Shown here piece after piece: positions 33,076 through 43,522 of a stretch of DNA of 64,000 nt. A program made the translations under genes and the position numbers. This DNA is from Hepsetus odoe (lineage: Eukaryota; Chordata; Actinopteri; Characiformes; Hepsetidae): contig CM029383.1 in assembly GCA_017165825.1 (NCBI GenBank), forward strand, positions 620,001 to 684,000, given 5' to 3'. The stretch's first letter is position 1; each line of letters begins with the position of its first letter. A model generated the notes under the pieces. The model worked only from the letters and a program-made list of their open reading frames with translations, was not told the DNA's origin and ran no database searches.

Positions 33076-33560
33076 TGTAACCTGGTTATAATTACACAAA
33101 GTCTGTTAAGTCCTAAACTGTTGTTGCTCTATCTGACTGTGAGGACCTCCAAACCTGTAGTGGTGCTTATTATTAATTACAGCCACTCCTCATCCCTTTT
33201 CTTCTGTGGTACACCCCTATAAACTTGTGATCTCTCCTTGGCCCCTCCCTCTTTCTACATTTCCCCTGAGGGAGAGGAGCTGGAGTGGGCGCCACACTTA
33301 TTTGGAGGAGGTTGTCTTTGTTGTGTACTGTCAGGTAGGTCAAAATGTGTTTAAATGCATATTTTGTTTTAAATGTATATTTTGTTCAATATATATAAGT
33401 GCATACGTGCCACTTTGCAGCCTCTTTCTACAATTCCCCTGAGGGAGTGGAGCTGCAGTGGGCGCCATACTTATTTGAAGGTGGTTGTCTTTGTTGTGTA
33501 CTGTCAGAATAAAAGGAGAAAGCCCAAGGAGACTCACGTGTCGTGTCCAAAATCACACAT
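33076..33560. mobile_element. Unidentified insertion with an 86-bp direct repeat
   Basis: This block interrupts the Tc1 transposase frame. It contains two copies of an 86-87-bp unit (33246-33332 and 33421-33507; each includes CCCCTGAGGGAG and GGTTGTCTTTGTTGTGTACT). It also has a TATAAA-like CTATAAAC at 33219 and an AATAAA at 33508. It begins with TG and may end in CACA near 33558, so it could be a solo LTR with an internal duplication. No target duplication was identified. Confidence 0.45.
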
Positions 33561-33683
33561 GGAGACCATGTTTGGAGACACATTCTGCAAGGAACAAACG
33601 TGGCCATGGCCATAAGCACAAGATTTCAAGAACTCTGGAGAGGAAAATAGTCAGAGATATCAGCAAAGAGCCCCGGATGATTG

Positions 33684-33688
33684 GTGCC
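33684..33688 (+). repeat. Target duplication of ERV1, left copy
   Basis: GTGCC here and at 44453-44457 exactly flanks the LTR ends of ERV1. A 5-bp duplication indicates integrase-mediated insertion. Confidence 0.9.
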
Positions 33689-34059
33689 TGTGGAGGCAAA
33701 ATTTGTTTTAACCTTGATTTAGTATCATGTTTTCCAACGTGCTGTTTTCGACATAAAGGTGAAAGATAAATTGGACAGGTCTCATGCTACTGCAAAAGAC
33801 GTAAACAGATCAGGGAAAAGAGCTAAGAAGGGACTTAGACAAAGCAACTTTCAGGCTTACTGGGACTTGAAGGTCAAGGGGAGGTGGGCCTGCGGCCCAA
33901 AATGTGTATAAGAACCTCTGTTTTAATGTACTCTGGGCTTCCTCTTGTATTCTCGGTAGAGTGCGAGAGGAATCCTCACTGCAGTGATTATTAAACTCTT
34001 TGGTAGACTAAAGGTGCCTCTGACTTGTTCCTTGGGTATATATATTTTTTTCCACAACA
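33689..34059 (+). repeat. ERV1 5' LTR
   Basis: The LTR runs from TGTGGAGGC to TCCACAACA (TG...CA). It has a TATA-like GTGTATAAG near 33903 and an ATTAAA polyadenylation-type signal near 33988. It pairs with the 3' LTR at 44074-44452. Differences are a few substitutions, a 3-base indel and a TA-repeat length change. Confidence 0.9.
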
Positions 34060-34061
34060 GT

Positions 34062-34081
34062 TGGCGAGCCAGCCAGGAGTC
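34062..34081 (+). promoter_or_regulatory. ERV1 primer binding site, tRNA-Arg type
   Basis: Two bases after the LTR, TGGCGAGCCAGCCAGGAGTC is complementary over 20 bases to the 3' end of vertebrate tRNA-Arg (ACG type) including CCA, as I recall that tRNA. Snakehead retrovirus is reported to use tRNA-Arg, so this fits a fish retrovirus lineage. Confidence 0.8.
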
Positions 34082-34602
34082 CGCGAGCAGTCGGCCCAGG
34101 ACAGACACCCACGGCCAAGGACTGATCATCTCGGGGTTCAAAACATACCCGACCCCTAACCTCCAATTGCAGAGAAGAGGGGCTTGGCGTGGAGTCGCTG
34201 GGGCCGCCGCCGACGGACTCTACGAGCTAGAATAGTGGAACGGTCAGTGAGCACCTTCTTTCCCTTAATTTCTGTGGTTGCCTTTTGGCCTTATCTCTGG
34301 TTGATTTAACAAGCATCTTAATCTAAGAATTTGGGGTGATTGAGACTTAGAAATTCTCCGGCTGTGGGGTACCATAGGGGCAGTACGCAGTGGACCTAAG
34401 GTGGGACCTTAGGTGGCCTGAGGGGGAACCTTAGGCGGGGACCTAAACCTAAAACAGGGAGTGAAGTGAAATTGGGGATCGGTCCAACTCTTTCAAGGTA
34501 AGGTTGAGAGTGATAAAAGTTTACCTTCCCTGTCGGTGACGATCGACAGTAGATGTTGTAGCGCTACACCTGTCTGGGACAGAAATGGGACTGCGTTTGA
34601 CT

Positions 34603-34988
34603 ATGGGGACCTCACAATCAAAAGATCTGGGGGAAAAAGGGTAAATGAGAATTGCGAAAGAATGCTTGTTATGAGACAGAGATATGGGGAGGAAGCAACT
34701 GATTTAAGGATATTGAGCAGATGGGTTGTGAAATATGGATTTCCAGGAGAGGGGACCTTTAATACAAAAATTTTTAAAGAACTACAGGAGAAACTAAAAG
34801 CCGAATGGCAAGAAAATTGAAAGGGCAAAAAAAAAAAAAAAAAAAAAGAGCGTAAAAAACTGCAAAGGCAGGAACTGGAAGAAAGTGTTAAAAGCCTGGT
34901 TGACCGAAGCAGAGAACAGGGATAGGAAGAAAATACGCAGGCCTGTGGCTTATGCCGCACCCGTACTAAATATGTTATCTGCTGGTAT
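34603..34988 (+). pseudogene. ERV1 gag, matrix part, frameshifted
   Basis: The start at 34603 encodes MGTSQSKDL, a myristoylation-type N terminus that would bring Gag to the plasma membrane. A one-base difference in the G-run near 34630 moves the frame. The matrix sequence then continues (VNENCERMLVM, LSRWVVKYGFPGEG) to a stop after 34820, just before a 20-plus A run that also differs from ERV2. The ERV-B insertion follows at 34989. Gag continues at 37716. ERV2 has the same matrix without the early slip. Confidence 0.8.
34985..34988 (+). repeat. GTAT duplication, left copy (ERV-B in gag)
   Basis: GTAT is found here and at 37716-37719, at the two edges of the 2727-bp ERV-B insertion. ERV2, which lacks the insertion, has one GTAT at the same place. 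Confidence 0.75.
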
Positions 34989-35571
34989 TGTCGTGGAAAA
35001 TTGAGGTGTGAGCCTAAGTCTGAAACTTTTTTTCTAAGTCAGAAACCAAACAAAGTCAAAAATCAAGCGAAGTCAGAGAGATGCAGCACAACCAATTTAC
35101 TGAAGAGTTTCAGCGGCGTGGTCCCGTGGGAGCAGCTCCAAATGCCCATCCCAACGTTGGACTTTAAATACATTTCAAACCCCTTTAACATTTGCATAAA
35201 TCCATCCCATTATTAGTTTTCCACCAATAATATTCAGTGCTGTCATGATTGAAACCTCAGTTCCCCACCTTTGCCCCTTTCCCACCATTAGACTTAGGCC
35301 TTCTCATGGTCCACCTATATTTCAAGGCATCCTCCCATCCAGGCCCCCACTTAAAAGTGTTTTTTCACAGATGTGTCCCCTATTTTGAGTGCAGCTGCCT
35401 AAGCAAAGCTGTAACTCTTTCCTGCTGGATGTTTTCTGGGGGCTCATGAGATGATGCAGGTTCAGCCACTTACTATCTCCTGGGGTCAGATTTAGGCTAA
35501 CAAACTCTGTGACCTCAGGAATGTGAGGCACTGTGAGACAGGGACAAAAGTAAAGGGATTTTCACTAAATA
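34989..35571 (-). repeat. ERV-B LTR (3' LTR of the fragment)
   Basis: It matches the solo LTR at 40881-41535 in opposite orientation over most of its length, with internal length differences (583 against 655 bp). On the minus strand it is preceded by a G-rich polypurine tract (GAGAGGGGGGA, from 35572 upward). It ends CCACGACA. The 5' end reads TATTTAGTG, not the usual TG. Confidence 0.8.
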
Positions 35572-36415
35572 TCCCCCCTCTCCGACTTACAAGGCGGAAA
35601 CATCAATAAATGCGGGTAAATACGGAATACAGAGCTAATAATGCTGTAAACCATGTCAATGATAAAATACTACACAACATAGTCACACACGAAACATCAA
35701 TGACAGTCATACTGAGAGCATATCAAGCTTGTAGCTTAATTGGTCTTTTCAGGTGATCAGGTTACTAAGAAGGGAGACCCATTCCCCAAGAATGGGCGAA
35801 AACCTCTGTGCTGAGTCAATTTTTAGAGGGAAAATTCCCACTCTACCCAGATGTTGCGATAGCGCTGTCAGCGCTTGGGTTCAGCGGTTCCCAACTTAGC
35901 CTGATCCCGCTCTCGAGATTACAAAGAATTAATCAATAGAATAGTACCTTATATAAGGATACATATTAGAGTATACCATGTGCTGATTCAGAATATGACT
36001 GTCCTCAAAACAATAATAAGGACACGCAATAATAGAGTACGTATAACAGATTATTCTGCAGTCACTACATTAAAAGGTTATATAGTCGATACATGATCAA
36101 TAAAACTGAGTAAATACAAGTTACAGAAACAGTGAAATACCCAACTAAGACTCTCAAATGGTTATAAGCGACTACCTCATCTTCGCCCGTTTTGCACTTT
36201 ACGTGCAGTAGCACGGTACCGTTGGTGTGTACCAGGAGAGGTCACTAGTACTTCTCTGGCCACACTGGACAAAGCGCTGCCCCTAGTTATTACGATCGGG
36301 TTGGGTCTCTGAATTTGGTCTTTTCCTTCAGTGTCTGTTTCCGTGGTCCGGGGTGTAAGGTCCAGATTGCCCACCCATTTGTAATCTTATAAAGCATAAA
36401 GGCATGTGAAAGCGA
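35572..36415 (-). other. ERV-B region between env and LTR
   Basis: Non-coding sequence between the env stop and the polypurine tract. It has many short frames and no recognised domain. Confidence 0.5.
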
Positions 36416-37715
36416 TTATGGACCCACATACACATAGGCATCATCACTTCTCTCAGAGAGAGTAAGTGATCGCAAAGTTGAAGCGAATGACACATCCTGA
36501 CTTTTTGTCATATACATTTGGGTAGCTACTGCATTAGTGACCATTCTGGTCACCACAAATCTTATGATAGGAATCACACAACAAGTTATTAATGCCAATA
36601 TTACTAAGCAAACGGCTAACACTATTCCTATTTTGGTGAGCATTGCCCCCCATGACCCAAACCATTTAGCGAACCATTCTCCAATGTGAGCATCCTTCCC
36701 TGCGTTCATCTTTACTTCCAACTTTAAATTTTGTATTTTTATCATTGCTTCTGAGAATGACCCTCCTGGTGCCGTATTATTTGGTATATAAGTGCAGCAG
36801 TGTTCTCCAAACATTACACATACACCGCCTTTTTCTGCTAATAGCCAATCCAATGCCTGCCTATTTTGCCACGTCATTTTACTTGTTGCACTCAGCTGTT
36901 CACCCAAAGCCTGCAGTGCATCATTTGTGTAGTTAATAAATCTCTGCTGATTATAGTATATGTAGTTAATCCACTCTACATTTTTGTTTATTGTGATCCA
37001 AATGAAAATAGATTCAAATCCAACTAATACTTCACTTCTAGCTTTATACTGTTCTGGAATACCCCTTGGTTGTCCAATAGCATCTAAAGTAACCTCAGGA
37101 TCTGATTCGTAGGACCTCATCTGTCTTATGGGTATTACAGTTTTTCGCTCTACCGGGCTTCCGTCTAGCCCAACGACTGACACCTTTTGAATCGCTTTCA
37201 CCCTTGCACAGATCCCTGTCCAGACCATAGGTAACACAGGTCTGAGCTGAGTGCCTCCACAGATCCAATAGAAATCTGCTACTACTTCTACCTGATTGAT
37301 GATGGCGCTCATAGAAGGCAGAACCCAAGTTTGAGCTTCACAACTCTGTTGTGGCGTCAGCATTGTTCTGTTATCTGAAGTGGTGCCCGCTGCCTTATAA
37401 ACTGGTCTCGATGGAGTGTGTCCATCCCATGTGGTGTCATAATGGAAAGTTATCCCGCATTTACCTTGGAAGTACCCTAATCTTAATCCTCCATCAGTCC
37501 TATTATAACACTCATAAGTCTCAGTCCAATTAATAATGTAATTACTGGGGATTTCTGTGTCCACTAACTTCAGGCTCGCATCGAGGCCCTTGCAGTGGCT
37601 AGCCCTCTGACTCCTATTAATTTGCCGATATTCAGAATTACTAAGATGACTTAAACATACTGCTGGGCAGAATGGTCTCTCACTCCTGGTCAGATTACAG
37701 AAATGCCTATTGAAA
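36416..37715 (-). pseudogene. env: ERV-B envelope, 5'-truncated but open
   Basis: Some 433 codons are open without a stop. They cover part of the surface subunit, with several N-glycosylation sites (NWT, NRT, NYT), and a full transmembrane subunit. The latter has a LQALGEQLSATSKMTWQNRQ heptad region followed by an LDWLLAEKGG segment and a CX6CC motif (CVMFGEHCC, about 36794-36820), as in gammaretrovirus-type envelopes. It also has a hydrophobic membrane anchor (TKIGIVLAVCLVILALITCC) and a cytoplasmic tail ending YVYVGP. In retroviruses this protein mediates receptor binding and membrane fusion. The signal peptide and N-terminal surface domain are missing. Upstream the frame happens to stay open into antisense gag sequence to 37828, which is not envelope. 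No promoter is evident. Confidence 0.85.
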
Positions 37716-38935
37716 GTATTAACCCTTTTCTTTCTTCTGAGCATTCTAACCCACCAGTTGGCCAGTTCCCGTTCCTGACTGAGACAGACCTGGATCCCCC
37801 TCCTCCTAGACGACAAGAAGCAACACAAGTCAGAGGGACTGCTTCGACTGTGAACCTTAGCGCTTCTCCTACGGAACGACCATGGACAAGATCTCAGTCA
37901 TCGCAGCAGGCAGAGGCGATCCAGGTGCCAGCACAGCAAGAGGAATTTCCTCCCCCACCCCCTACACCCGCGGAGAACACTTTCACCATGCCGATGATCG
38001 AGGTGGCAGGGCAGGTCGGGTCGATGCTGGTGTATAGACTGTGGTCCTATGAGGAAATGAAGGCGGTCCTACTAGGCCAAGGGAAGCCTATGGACATTGA
38101 TCGGTACATCGAGCAACTGATGACTTTCTGCAGAGAGTTCAGGCCAACCATCACTGAACTACGCCGCCTTCTGATCCTACATCTGGGACCAGCAGGGTGG
38201 ATGAAAGTGGAAGACGGGTTTCCAAAGGAATATATGAATGAAAGGAGCGTACAGCCCAGGTGGGATCACAAAGAGAACAGTTGTTATCTCCATGCACTAG
38301 ATCTTCTGTGCAAGGCGCTAATGGATGCATTCCCGCAGACTGCAAACACTTCAAAATTGGAGAGCTGCAAGCAGGGACCGGATGAGACAGTGACTGACTT
38401 TTATGCAAGATTGTATCAGGTGTTTGAAACTTGCAGCGGCCTGCAGAAACCTGGGACCCTGGGTGATGTACCAGGGCCATGGGAATGTTATCTGAGGAGC
38501 ACCCTATTGAATGGACTACGCGCCGAGGTAAGGCAGGAAGTAGAACGATCCTGCATCGGATGGAAAACGGAGCGTGTGGCTAACATTGTCAAACATGCAG
38601 AACATGCTGAAGAGCTGCTGGGGAAAAGGACCAAGGAGGAAACCTGAAAACAACAACAGTTACAGGAGGCTTCCCTGACCATGCTGAAGGTAACAGCTGA
38701 GGGCCGAGGCGACAGTAGGAATAAAGGCCGTGCACGTGGTAGAGGTGATGTGGACAAAGTGGACAAAGAGGTGATGACAACGGATGTTTCATTTGTGGGG
38801 CCATGGATCACTGGGCAAGGGAATGTCCAAACAAGTTGAACCAAGGACAAGGTCAAACTCACCATGAGTCAGGGAACAACTATGGTGGGGAACGCGGTGG
38901 CAACAGTTCACACCAGACAAGCAGAGATTGACGGG
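37716..38935 (+). pseudogene. gag: ERV1 gag, proline-rich, capsid and nucleocapsid parts
   Basis: After the ERV-B insertion gag continues in a long frame to 38647. A proline-rich domain (PPPPRR, EFPPPPPTP) comes first. A capsid-like domain follows (TMPMIEVAGQVGSMLVYRLW, QLMTFCREFRP, then QGPDETVTDFYARLYQVFET near the major homology position). A TGA ends it at 38647. Past the stop, a single CCHC zinc knuckle is readable at 38785-38826 (CFICGAMDHWAREC), the RNA-packaging nucleocapsid motif. Gag would form the virus core. This copy is broken by stop codons and by the upstream insertion. Confidence 0.85.
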
Positions 38936-38999
38936 AGTAGGTGGGGGAAGGAGATGTCTCGGAGGGAATGGTGATCAGGTCGTATGATTTAAATTCTCA

Positions 39000-40880
39000 T
39001 TCTCCCACACACATCCAAAAATGCACGAGCTACACACACACACGACGGAATACACCTTGTATCAAGGCACTGGGTTTAAGAAAATGCCAAAATTAACATT
39101 GACAATAGAGGGGCAAAAAGTAAAATTTCTGGTTGATTCTGGGGCTGCATATTCCGTGTTGAAAAAAATCTGTCCTATCTCCTTCACCTGCCTTGAGTGG
39201 ACGCACCGTTACGTCCACGGGAGCGGCGGGAATGTCTGTAATTGAGCCGTTTTTTGTACCTCTCAACTGTGAAATTGGTCAGTGGGTTTTTAACCATCAG
39301 TTTTTGGTTTCATCCATATGCCCGATAAATTTGTTGGGCCGTGATTTGATGTTTTTTGGGTTTGCAACTAAATTGCTCTGAAAGGGGGATGGTAATTGAC
39401 GAACCTAAAGAGGGTTGTTTTCAGTTGTTTACAAGCAGTGCTTTGTTTTATCACAAGTGGCGGCTCACGGATGCAGACATTGCCTGCACTCTTATCTCTG
39501 CTGCTAGGGATAGGGTGAGACCAGGGGGCAGTGACTTTGTGTTCGGATGGATTGTATTGCAATGCTCGTACTACTGCTGATTGTGATTGGGCTTTAATGG
39601 AGCAATGGGAGAATGCACTTACAACAGATACGCTGCAGTTAGATAAACTGTTTTGGAATGAACATACTGTGGGGGTGTCAGTGCAGTTGACAGAACAGCA
39701 GATGTATTCTTTTTCTGATTCTGATTCATGTCCCACTTGCAAAAGGTGTGTCAAAAAGTTGGGGGGATGTGGGGTTATTTGTTAAGACATGTGTACAGGC
39801 AGATGATTGGGTGCTTATCGGTGATGGTGTTGAATATAGTAATAAAGCTAAAGCCTTCACCGGGCCTTGGGAGATGATTATCTCTTGTGAGCGGGTTACA
39901 GAGATTTCTGAATCATTGTATGCAATGGCTAGCTTGAATGTTGACCCGGATTCGTTAAATCTTCCTGATCACTTATGGGTGAAAGATGAGAATGATGTTG
40001 GCTTGATAAAGAATTGTCCTCCAGTTGTCATAACTCCAAGGTCTGCATACAGGCCATGTCGGCCACAATATCCATTAAAGCAGGAGGCAATTGAGGGTAT
40101 GAAACCAGTGTTTATGGCTTTGATGGAAGCAGGGGTGATCATTCCATGTCCAAATTCTCCCGTTCGTACACCATTGTTTCCCGTAAAAAAAAAAAAAGGG
40201 TCAGGGACAAAGGCCAGCCCACAGAATGGAGATTTGTACACCCTGACTGTCAATTTTGGGTTGCTTTTAATTTCACAAAGGTGCACTGCGCGATTCATTA
40301 GCTTCCTTAGCTTTGTCCCCAGGGACCACAGTTTTGCAGTATGTTGATGATTTTCTGATTGCAGCACCCAGCCAAGCAGTGTACAGTGTAGAAAAGACAT
40401 TTGGCTGAGAATGGCCACAAGGTCAGTCTGTCTAAGGTTCAGTTTGTTAAACAGCAAGTGACATTTTTGGGCCATATTATCTCACCAAAAAGTAAATCAC
40501 TCTCAAATAAGCGCGCCGAGGCATTCGTGATATAACCGGACATGTGACTAAGAAGCAGTTAGCATCTTTTCTGGGAATGTGTTCCTACTGCAGAGGTTTC
40601 ATTCCTAACTATTCAGAGATGGAGGCACCGCTGCGGGCGATGACCTCTCAGAAATTGTCTAATAACTGTCAACTCACGTAAAATGACACAACTTGAGGCC
40701 TTTAACAATTTGAAACAAGCCCTATTGTCTCCTCCAACACTGGGAATCCCAGATCCACCGAATCATTTGTGCAAACAGTCTCTGAGAAGGAGGGACACAT
40801 GATTTTAGATTTGTTACAAAAACATGGAGATAAGCTTAGGCCGGTGGCCTATTTCTCTTTAGAGCTGGATCCAGTGGCAG
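39000..40880 (+). pseudogene. pol: ERV1 protease and first RT parts, broken
   Basis: A retroviral aspartic protease start is readable with its DSGA active site (39135-39146) and a later GRDLM segment. A long linker follows. RT begins near 39960 with VITPRSAYRPCRPQYPLKQE and GVIIPCPNSPVRTPLFPVKK. An A-run near 40188-40199 shifts the frame. About 300 bp including RT motif A are deleted relative to ERV2. The YVDD catalytic box (40340-40351) and the thumb/connection region (to 40880) remain. The RT copies viral RNA into DNA. This copy cannot work. Confidence 0.8.
40877..40880 (+). repeat. GCAG duplication, left copy (solo LTR in pol)
   Basis: GCAG here and at 41536-41539 flanks the solo ERV-B LTR. 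With one copy removed, the pol reading frame is continuous across the site. Confidence 0.8.
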
Positions 40881-41535
40881 TATAGTAAAAATCCCTCTAC
40901 TTTTGTCCCTTTGCTTTTGCCCCTCTTAGTGTTCCACACCATCAAATTCCAATGAGCAAGCAGTAAAAGAGCTACATTTATAATTGATCAATAGTGGCTC
41001 CTGAAAGGTTACACGTTGTCTGGTGTCTTATGCTCTCATGAGTTCCCAGAAATCATCCAGCAGCAAACAGATGTTTCTAAACTGAACAATAGTGCTCATA
41101 GACGGCCAGGAGCGAACAGTTAACAGTTTTTAATCGAGCTGCTGCACTCACAATTGGGAACCTGGATGGGAAGGAACCTTGAAATGTTGGTGGTGGATAA
41201 GACAGGGAGCTATCAGTAAAAGGACCTTTTGTCTAATGTTGGTGAGGTGGCAAAGGTGGGGGAACTGAGGTTTTAATCATGACAGCATTGAATATTATTG
41301 GTGGAAAACTATTAATGGGATGGATTTATGTAAATTTGAACGTGATTGAAATGTATTTAAAGTCCGAAGTTGGGATGAGCTTTTTTGGAGCTGCTCCCAT
41401 TGGACCACGCCTGCTGATAATCTTCAGTAAATTGGTTGTGCTGCATCTCTCTGACTTCGCTTGATTTTTTAAAAATTTGATTTCTGACTTGGAAAAAGTT
41501 TCGGACTTGGGATTACACTTCAATTTTCCACGACA
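40881..41535 (+). repeat. Solo LTR of ERV-B in ERV1 pol
   Basis: This 655-bp LTR starts TATAGTAAAAATCC and ends TTTTCCACGACA. It matches the LTR at 34989-35571 and has a 4-bp target duplication. Full provirus insertion followed by LTR-LTR recombination is the usual origin. Confidence 0.85.
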
Positions 41536-42510
41536 GCAGCAAGTCTGCCTGTTTGTTTGAAAAACATAGCTGCAGCAGAGAAGACCATAGAGGCCTCCAG
41601 AGATCGAGTTGGTTATGCTCATTTAACTCTTTTTTTTTTTGTACCACATGCAGTCTCTCTTCTCTTACAGGACCACAGCTCAGCCCACCTGTTAGCTGCA
41701 AGATGTTTGAAAAATAATGTAGGCCAAGTGTCACCATTAAACATTGCACTAACCTTAACCCTTCCACTTTTCTTCCATTACCAGAAGACAGTGAACTTCA
41801 TGACTATGTGGCAGCAGTGGAGCAGATTTACAGGAAGTTCCCATCTCTAGTCCTTTGTTATCTCTCGAGGCAGAGCCATCTGCAAAAACACAAGATTAGA
41901 GTTAAACTGTGTGGGCCTTGCAGTTTGCTCCGAAAGCGGCTCTCTCCACAGCGGCACCCTTCCTTGTTCTGTCTGCTCAAGTAGCAGAATTTGTATCTTT
42001 GACTGAAGTATAAATTGACGCACAGTAAAGACTATGCATCAAAGGGGGGATGATGGATATGAAATTTAGTGGTTTACTAAAAGATTCTCAGCTGTGGGAA
42101 GGAAAAATAATAATAATAATATTGCCAGTCATGCTCAATTTGCCTAGAGAGTAACTCAGGCGAGCCAGATTGAATTTGAGCCCATTTGCAATTTTGTTTG
42201 GTAAACCTATGAACCTTGGCATGGGACCGCCCGGAGGTAAAGCAGCAGGAGCAAGTTTAACAACACTGTGATGATGAAATGTTGCAATACTGTTGTTCTT
42301 TGTTTGCTATTCTCCACTCTGTCCATTAGTAGGTTAAAGAATTGTTGCCGAGGACAGCAGAGCGTCCTCTACATGACCTGAGACCTGGTGACCCGATCCT
42401 GGTAAAGGAGTTCAGATGGAAGCACTGGAAGTCCAGGCGTTGGACGGGAACGTTTCAAGTGTTGCTGACAACACCTACCGCCGTGAAGCAGAGAGAGCTA
42501 CGTTGATCTA
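41536..42510 (+). pseudogene. pol: ERV1 RT connection, RNase H and integrase remnants
   Basis: After the solo LTR, pol continues with LPVCLKNIAAAEKTIEASRD and the VPHAVSLLLQ block, then SSAHLLAARC, then in another frame LPEDSELHDYVAAVEQIY, all typical of the connection and the start of RNase H. Most of RNase H and the integrase catalytic core are missing. The C-terminal integrase segment survives at about 42370-42490 (LRPGDPILVKEFRWKHWKSR and TFQVLLTTPTAVK), matching the GPY/F-type end of gammaretrovirus integrases. The piece is non-functional. Confidence 0.75.
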
Positions 42511-43225
42511 CGTATTACAATGTAAGCGCGTGAGGGTGGAAACAGGTGACCGGGTGAGGGTAAAGGGTGTGATGGAGTCTCGGTGACGTGGGACGAGGGC
42601 GTAATGGGTATATCCTGCCCTCCGCGCACAGACCCGTGAAGAAAGACAAAGGCTCACCCAAACACTCACCAGAATCCTGACCTGTTTGAAATATTTTGAT
42701 GGTAACTGTTATCATCTTACTAAAGATGGTGGCAGGAAGTGCACCAGTGGCAAACAAGGGAAGGACCAAATCACTGCGATAATGCAAAGGATACTGGTCC
42801 CAGTGCAGAGTGCAGCACTTGTACGGTACACTGGACAACTTTGAGTATGATTACTGTGTTAGAGATAGTCAGGAACACAGATCAGCTTCCACCTGCTGTT
42901 AATCTGACTCGTGTGAGCTCTTTGGAAAAATAATGTTGTTGGGTTTAACTGTAGCCCTCTACCGTGGAGGGCCTGGCTGAGGCATGAATCATCTGCCTGA
43001 GCGAAGGGGGAACAGAATTAGGTTGGTCAGACTGTAAAAGTGTAATGTCAATTGGTTTAAAGACAATACGGGGGGTGGTACAACCGCAGCACTCAATAAG
43101 ATAACTGGACTTGCATATCGCTTGTATATCACTACACTGGTGAATGAATGAACTAGTAATGATTAAATGGAAAATGTGAGACAAGGCGTCATAGAAAATT
43201 ACAGATCTAACAGACCACATGGGAA
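42511..43225 (+). other. ERV1 probable env remnant, heavily decayed
   Basis: The position after integrase and a cysteine-containing stretch near 42690-42830 suggest envelope sequence. Stops occur in every frame and I cannot show homology. Confidence 0.35.
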
Positions 43226-43522
43226 ATGTTATTGTTATTCCATAAAGATGGATTACAGCTGGTACAGTTCAATCTACACTTCGATGGGACCATTTTGGCA
43301 TCTGCTACGATGATGGTGACCATTGCTGCTGTTTTCTTGTATCTTTTTGTGTGCACCTTGTTTGTTGCAGTGTTGCATGATGATGGTCCAATGGCTCATC
43401 ACATCCTCACAAGCACAGTTTCGAATGTTACACACGGAAGAAAAATGTACGCAAAGACAGGTGAAGATGGGATGCCATCTCCAGATCTAACCCAAGACCA
43501 GACTGGGTTCAAGACCAAATAA
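43226..43522 (+). CDS. Unrecognised 98-codon frame in ERV1 3' region
   Basis: The frame starts MLLLFHKDGLQLVQFNLHFD and has one strong hydrophobic segment (TIAAVFLYLFVCTLFVAVL, about residues 33-51). A polar, charged C-terminal half follows, ending DQTGFKTK. It lies between the decayed env region and the 3' LTR. It might be the membrane-anchor end of the ERV1 envelope, an accessory protein or chance. I do not recognise the family. Confidence 0.35.
   Translation: MLLLFHKDGLQLVQFNLHFDGTILASATMMVTIAAVFLYLFVCTLFVAVLHDDGPMAHHILTSTVSNVTHGRKMYAKTGEDGMPSPDLTQDQTGFKTK

Larger units (their letters stand above)
32986..33688 (+). pseudogene. Tc1-like transposase, N-terminal parts
   Basis: The frame begins at 32986 with MPKTKEISLELRKKIGEAHD and KGEGYTAISK, the first helix of the paired-like DNA-binding domain. 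It is broken after 33075 by an insertion. It resumes at about 33575 with RNKRGHGHKHKISRTLERKI and VRDISKEPRMIGA, the GRPR-like AT-hook and second helix-turn-helix region, and is then cut at 33688 by the 5' LTR of ERV1. The catalytic half lies 10.8 kb away at 44453-45088. It is a dead gene. Confidence 0.85.
34989..37715 (-). mobile_element. ERV-B fragment: env plus one LTR, inserted in ERV1 gag
   Basis: This segment belongs to a different retrovirus from ERV1. Read on the minus strand it begins inside env (37715), carries an open env frame to 36416, a non-coding 3' stretch (36415-35572) and ends with a complete LTR (35571-34989). It has no 5' LTR, gag or pol. A 4-bp GTAT duplication flanks it. 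The empty site is seen in ERV2. Confidence 0.85.

Noticed and set aside
33246..33507. Repeat pair considered as a CRISPR-like or tandem satellite array
   Set aside because: There are only two diverged copies in eukaryotic DNA within a transposon, so neither label applies.
37716..37828. N-terminal extension of the env frame into antisense gag
   Set aside because: The first 38 codons of the longest frame lie outside the ERV-B insertion boundary at 37715, so they are not envelope.
38151..38865. Minus-strand frames across ERV1 gag (and the mirror frames at 58685-59197)
   Set aside because: They are antisense shadows of the gag reading frame, preserved only because both ERV copies share sequence.
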